A stretch of DNA of 64,000 bases. It comes from Alteribacter lacisalsi. GTDB taxonomy: Bacteria > Bacillota > Bacilli > Bacillales > Salisediminibacteriaceae. This document shows, one piece after another, positions 62,708 to 64,000 of this stretch (positions are counted from its first letter, which is position 1; every line of letters starts with the position of its first letter). The translations under genes and the position numbers were made by a program. Where the stretch lies: NCBI RefSeq assembly GCF_003226345.1, contig NZ_PDOF01000003.1, positions 1 to 64,000 of the forward strand. The letters run 5' to 3'. The notes under the pieces were generated by a model. The model was given only the letters and a program-made list of their open reading frames with translations. It was not told the DNA's origin and made no database searches.

Positions 62708-63985
62708 TTATGCTGACAAAAATTGTTTTTTATTATTCGACTTGTCTGGCTTTTCGCGGAAAACAAAGAAGAAATAAATCGTCCCGATAATATAGAGACC
62801 GCCAGTAATGGAAAAAACGACAGCATATCCGGTGTAGGCTCCGTACGCCAGTACAATACCGGTGGAAACCGGCCCCATCACGGCCCATCCAAGGTGAAAA
62901 ACAGCCTGGCCGACTGAATTGGCAAGCCCTTTTATATTGTCGTTGACGCTTCGCATCATTAGAGACATCTGAATCGGATTTCCGGCGTTCATCAGTGCCT
63001 GCCTGAAAAGAAAGCCGAATACAGCAAACCAGATATTTTCCGTAAATGCGGTGATGAGCAGGAACGGGATAGAAGCAAGTTGCAATATAACAACTGCCGT
63101 CACTTCGCCGTATTTTCTGACCACTGCCGGTCCAATCATTAACGCAAAGGCAGTCATTAACTGTCCTGCGGAAAGGATCAGGCCGACCATAGAGTGGGAA
63201 ACCGCAAACCTGTCAACGAAGTACAGGTTCAGGTAAGGGATTACCAGCCCTGATCCAAATCCAATGATCAGCTGGGCAATGGCAAATAAAAGAATGATTT
63301 TGATGCCGGTTTTATGCGTAGTAAAGAGTTTTTTGAACGATCGTTCCTGACTGTTTTGTTCGTTCAGTTTTCTGTCTTCTCTGATCTTAATAATCGGAAC
63401 TAGTGAAGCAATGAAAAACGAGGCCCCGAGGAGAAGGGTAATTCGTATGCTCCACAGGCCGCTCAGACCGGCGAGGTGATGTAAGACATCACTCATCGTC
63501 CCTCCGAGGAGATTTCCAATGACATTGGCGAGCATAATGATCGCGAAATTCAGACTGAACAGATGAACCCGTTCTTTTTCCGTCGAATTCTCAGCAAGCA
63601 GTGGGATTGAGGATACCTGAATAAAGGCCATAAACATACCGGTCATAAAGGCCGTTGCCAAAAGAAGCTCTTCCAATGAGAGAACCGCTCTCAGGAAAAG
63701 GCTGGCTGCAGCAAATGCAGCGCCAAGAAGAATGAGCCGTTTTCGCCCGAACCGGTCACTCAGTAAACCGGCAGGCAGTAGAAGCAGCGCCGTTGCCATC
63801 GACTGCATGGCAATGACCCGGCCATTTACACTGTCATCAAAGCCGAGTTCACGTATGTAGTAGTTATAAATGATGATAAAGACGCCCATCCCGATGTTCG
63901 CCAGGGTAGAGGCGAGCAAAAACAGGCGTATATTCCGGTTATAGGAGCGCAGCTGCCCCACCCATTCTGTTACAATTCCACTCAT
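62708..63985 (-). CDS. Major facilitator superfamily transporter
   Basis: A 425-aa protein with 12 predicted membrane helices. The MFS motif A loop is GLLSDRFGRKRLILLGA (about residues 72-88), and a charged central loop (IREDRKLNEQNSQERSFKKL) separates the halves. It may be an efflux pump or a nutrient carrier; the substrate is unknown. ATG at 63985 with AGAGGTG 6 nt upstream sets the start; the frame is open up to the window end. The next gene upstream is outside the window. Confidence 0.85.
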   Translation of the reverse strand: MSGIVTEWVGQLRSYNRNIRLFLLASTLANIGMGVFIIIYNYYIRELGFDDSVNGRVIAMQSMATALLLLPAGLLSDRFGRKRLILLGAAFAAASLFLRAVLSLEELLLATAFMTGMFMAFIQVSSIPLLAENSTEKERVHLFSLNFAIIMLANVIGNLLGGTMSDVLHHLAGLSGLWSIRITLLLGASFFIASLVPIIKIREDRKLNEQNSQERSFKKLFTTHKTGIKIILLFAIAQLIIGFGSGLVIPYLNLYFVDRFAVSHSMVGLILSAGQLMTAFALMIGPAVVRKYGEVTAVVILQLASIPFLLITAFTENIWFAVFGFLFRQALMNAGNPIQMSLMMRSVNDNIKGLANSVGQAVFHLGWAVMGPVSTGIVLAYGAYTGYAVVFSITGGLYIIGTIYFFFVFREKPDKSNNKKQFLSA

Positions 63986-64000
63986 TATGCACACCTCTGC

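Overview
The window is a 64-kb chromosomal segment from a member of the Bacillaceae, most likely a haloalkaliphilic or moderately halophilic one (Salisediminibacterium, Alteribacter or relatives; this genus-level guess is inference). Reasons: gene order closely follows the yuiF-yumC-yut-yun-suf-yurZ-met arc of the Bacillus subtilis chromosome as I remember it; there are sporulation genes (yutH, yutC, lytH, yunB, a Spo0E-like gene); Shine-Dalgarno sequences are strong, with several GTG/TTG starts; and many transporters belong to families that use Na+ (NhaC-type, YuiF-type, NSS, TRAP, AbgT). Secreted and lipoprotein sequences are acidic.

Layout. 1-480: 5' end of a 16S rRNA gene read leftwards, with two tandem sigma-A promoters. 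0.5-16.2 kb: haem-copper-like membrane protein, bioY behind a BirA operator, yuiF, a TRAP operon (dctQMP), pepA, yuiD, yuiC, an AbgT transporter, yuiB, yuiA, then the divergent redox pair yumB/yumC, whose shared intergenic region holds two Rex-like boxes, and yutM. 16-27.5 kb: Spo0E-like gene, the futalosine-pathway gene mqnE, and a complete arginine operon argCJBD-carAB-argF read leftwards from a promoter overlapped by an ARG box. 27.6-41 kb: dapF, a small Cys-rich protein, yuzB, yutJ, a 41-bp tandem repeat, yuzD, yutI, a D-2-hydroxyacid dehydrogenase, yutH, yutG, yutF, yutE, glpX, a DUF3055 gene, an 89-aa gene whose ribosome-binding site lies inside a hairpin, yutD, yutC, lipA and lytH. 41-51.9 kb: NSS transporter, a lysine-riboswitch-controlled NhaC-family transporter, yunB, thyA-dfrA, yunC, yunD, yunE, yunF and a Gly/Tyr-rich small protein. 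52-57.7 kb: the sufCDSUB operon, with repeats inserted between sufU and sufB. 57.9-64 kb: a small ORF, yurZ, the SAM-riboswitch-controlled metNIQ methionine importer, an SCP2-like protein and an MFS transporter.

How the genes connect. Iron-sulfur assembly is well represented: SufCDSUB builds clusters, and YutI and YutM are carriers for clients such as LipA and MqnE. The redox genes (yumB, yumC, yutJ) and the biotin, lysine, methionine and arginine control elements give a compact picture of amino-acid, cofactor and NADH-responsive regulation.

The most unusual content is non-coding. A family of small transposon-like elements has 13-bp terminal inverted repeats (GGCTCTGTTAAAG); three copies have perfect 8-bp target duplications. 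They carry a GC-rich core that also occurs elsewhere in the window without the terminal repeats. No transposase, CRISPR array, tRNA, prophage or recognised defence system was seen. Function calls rest on family recognition by eye; no database search was run.
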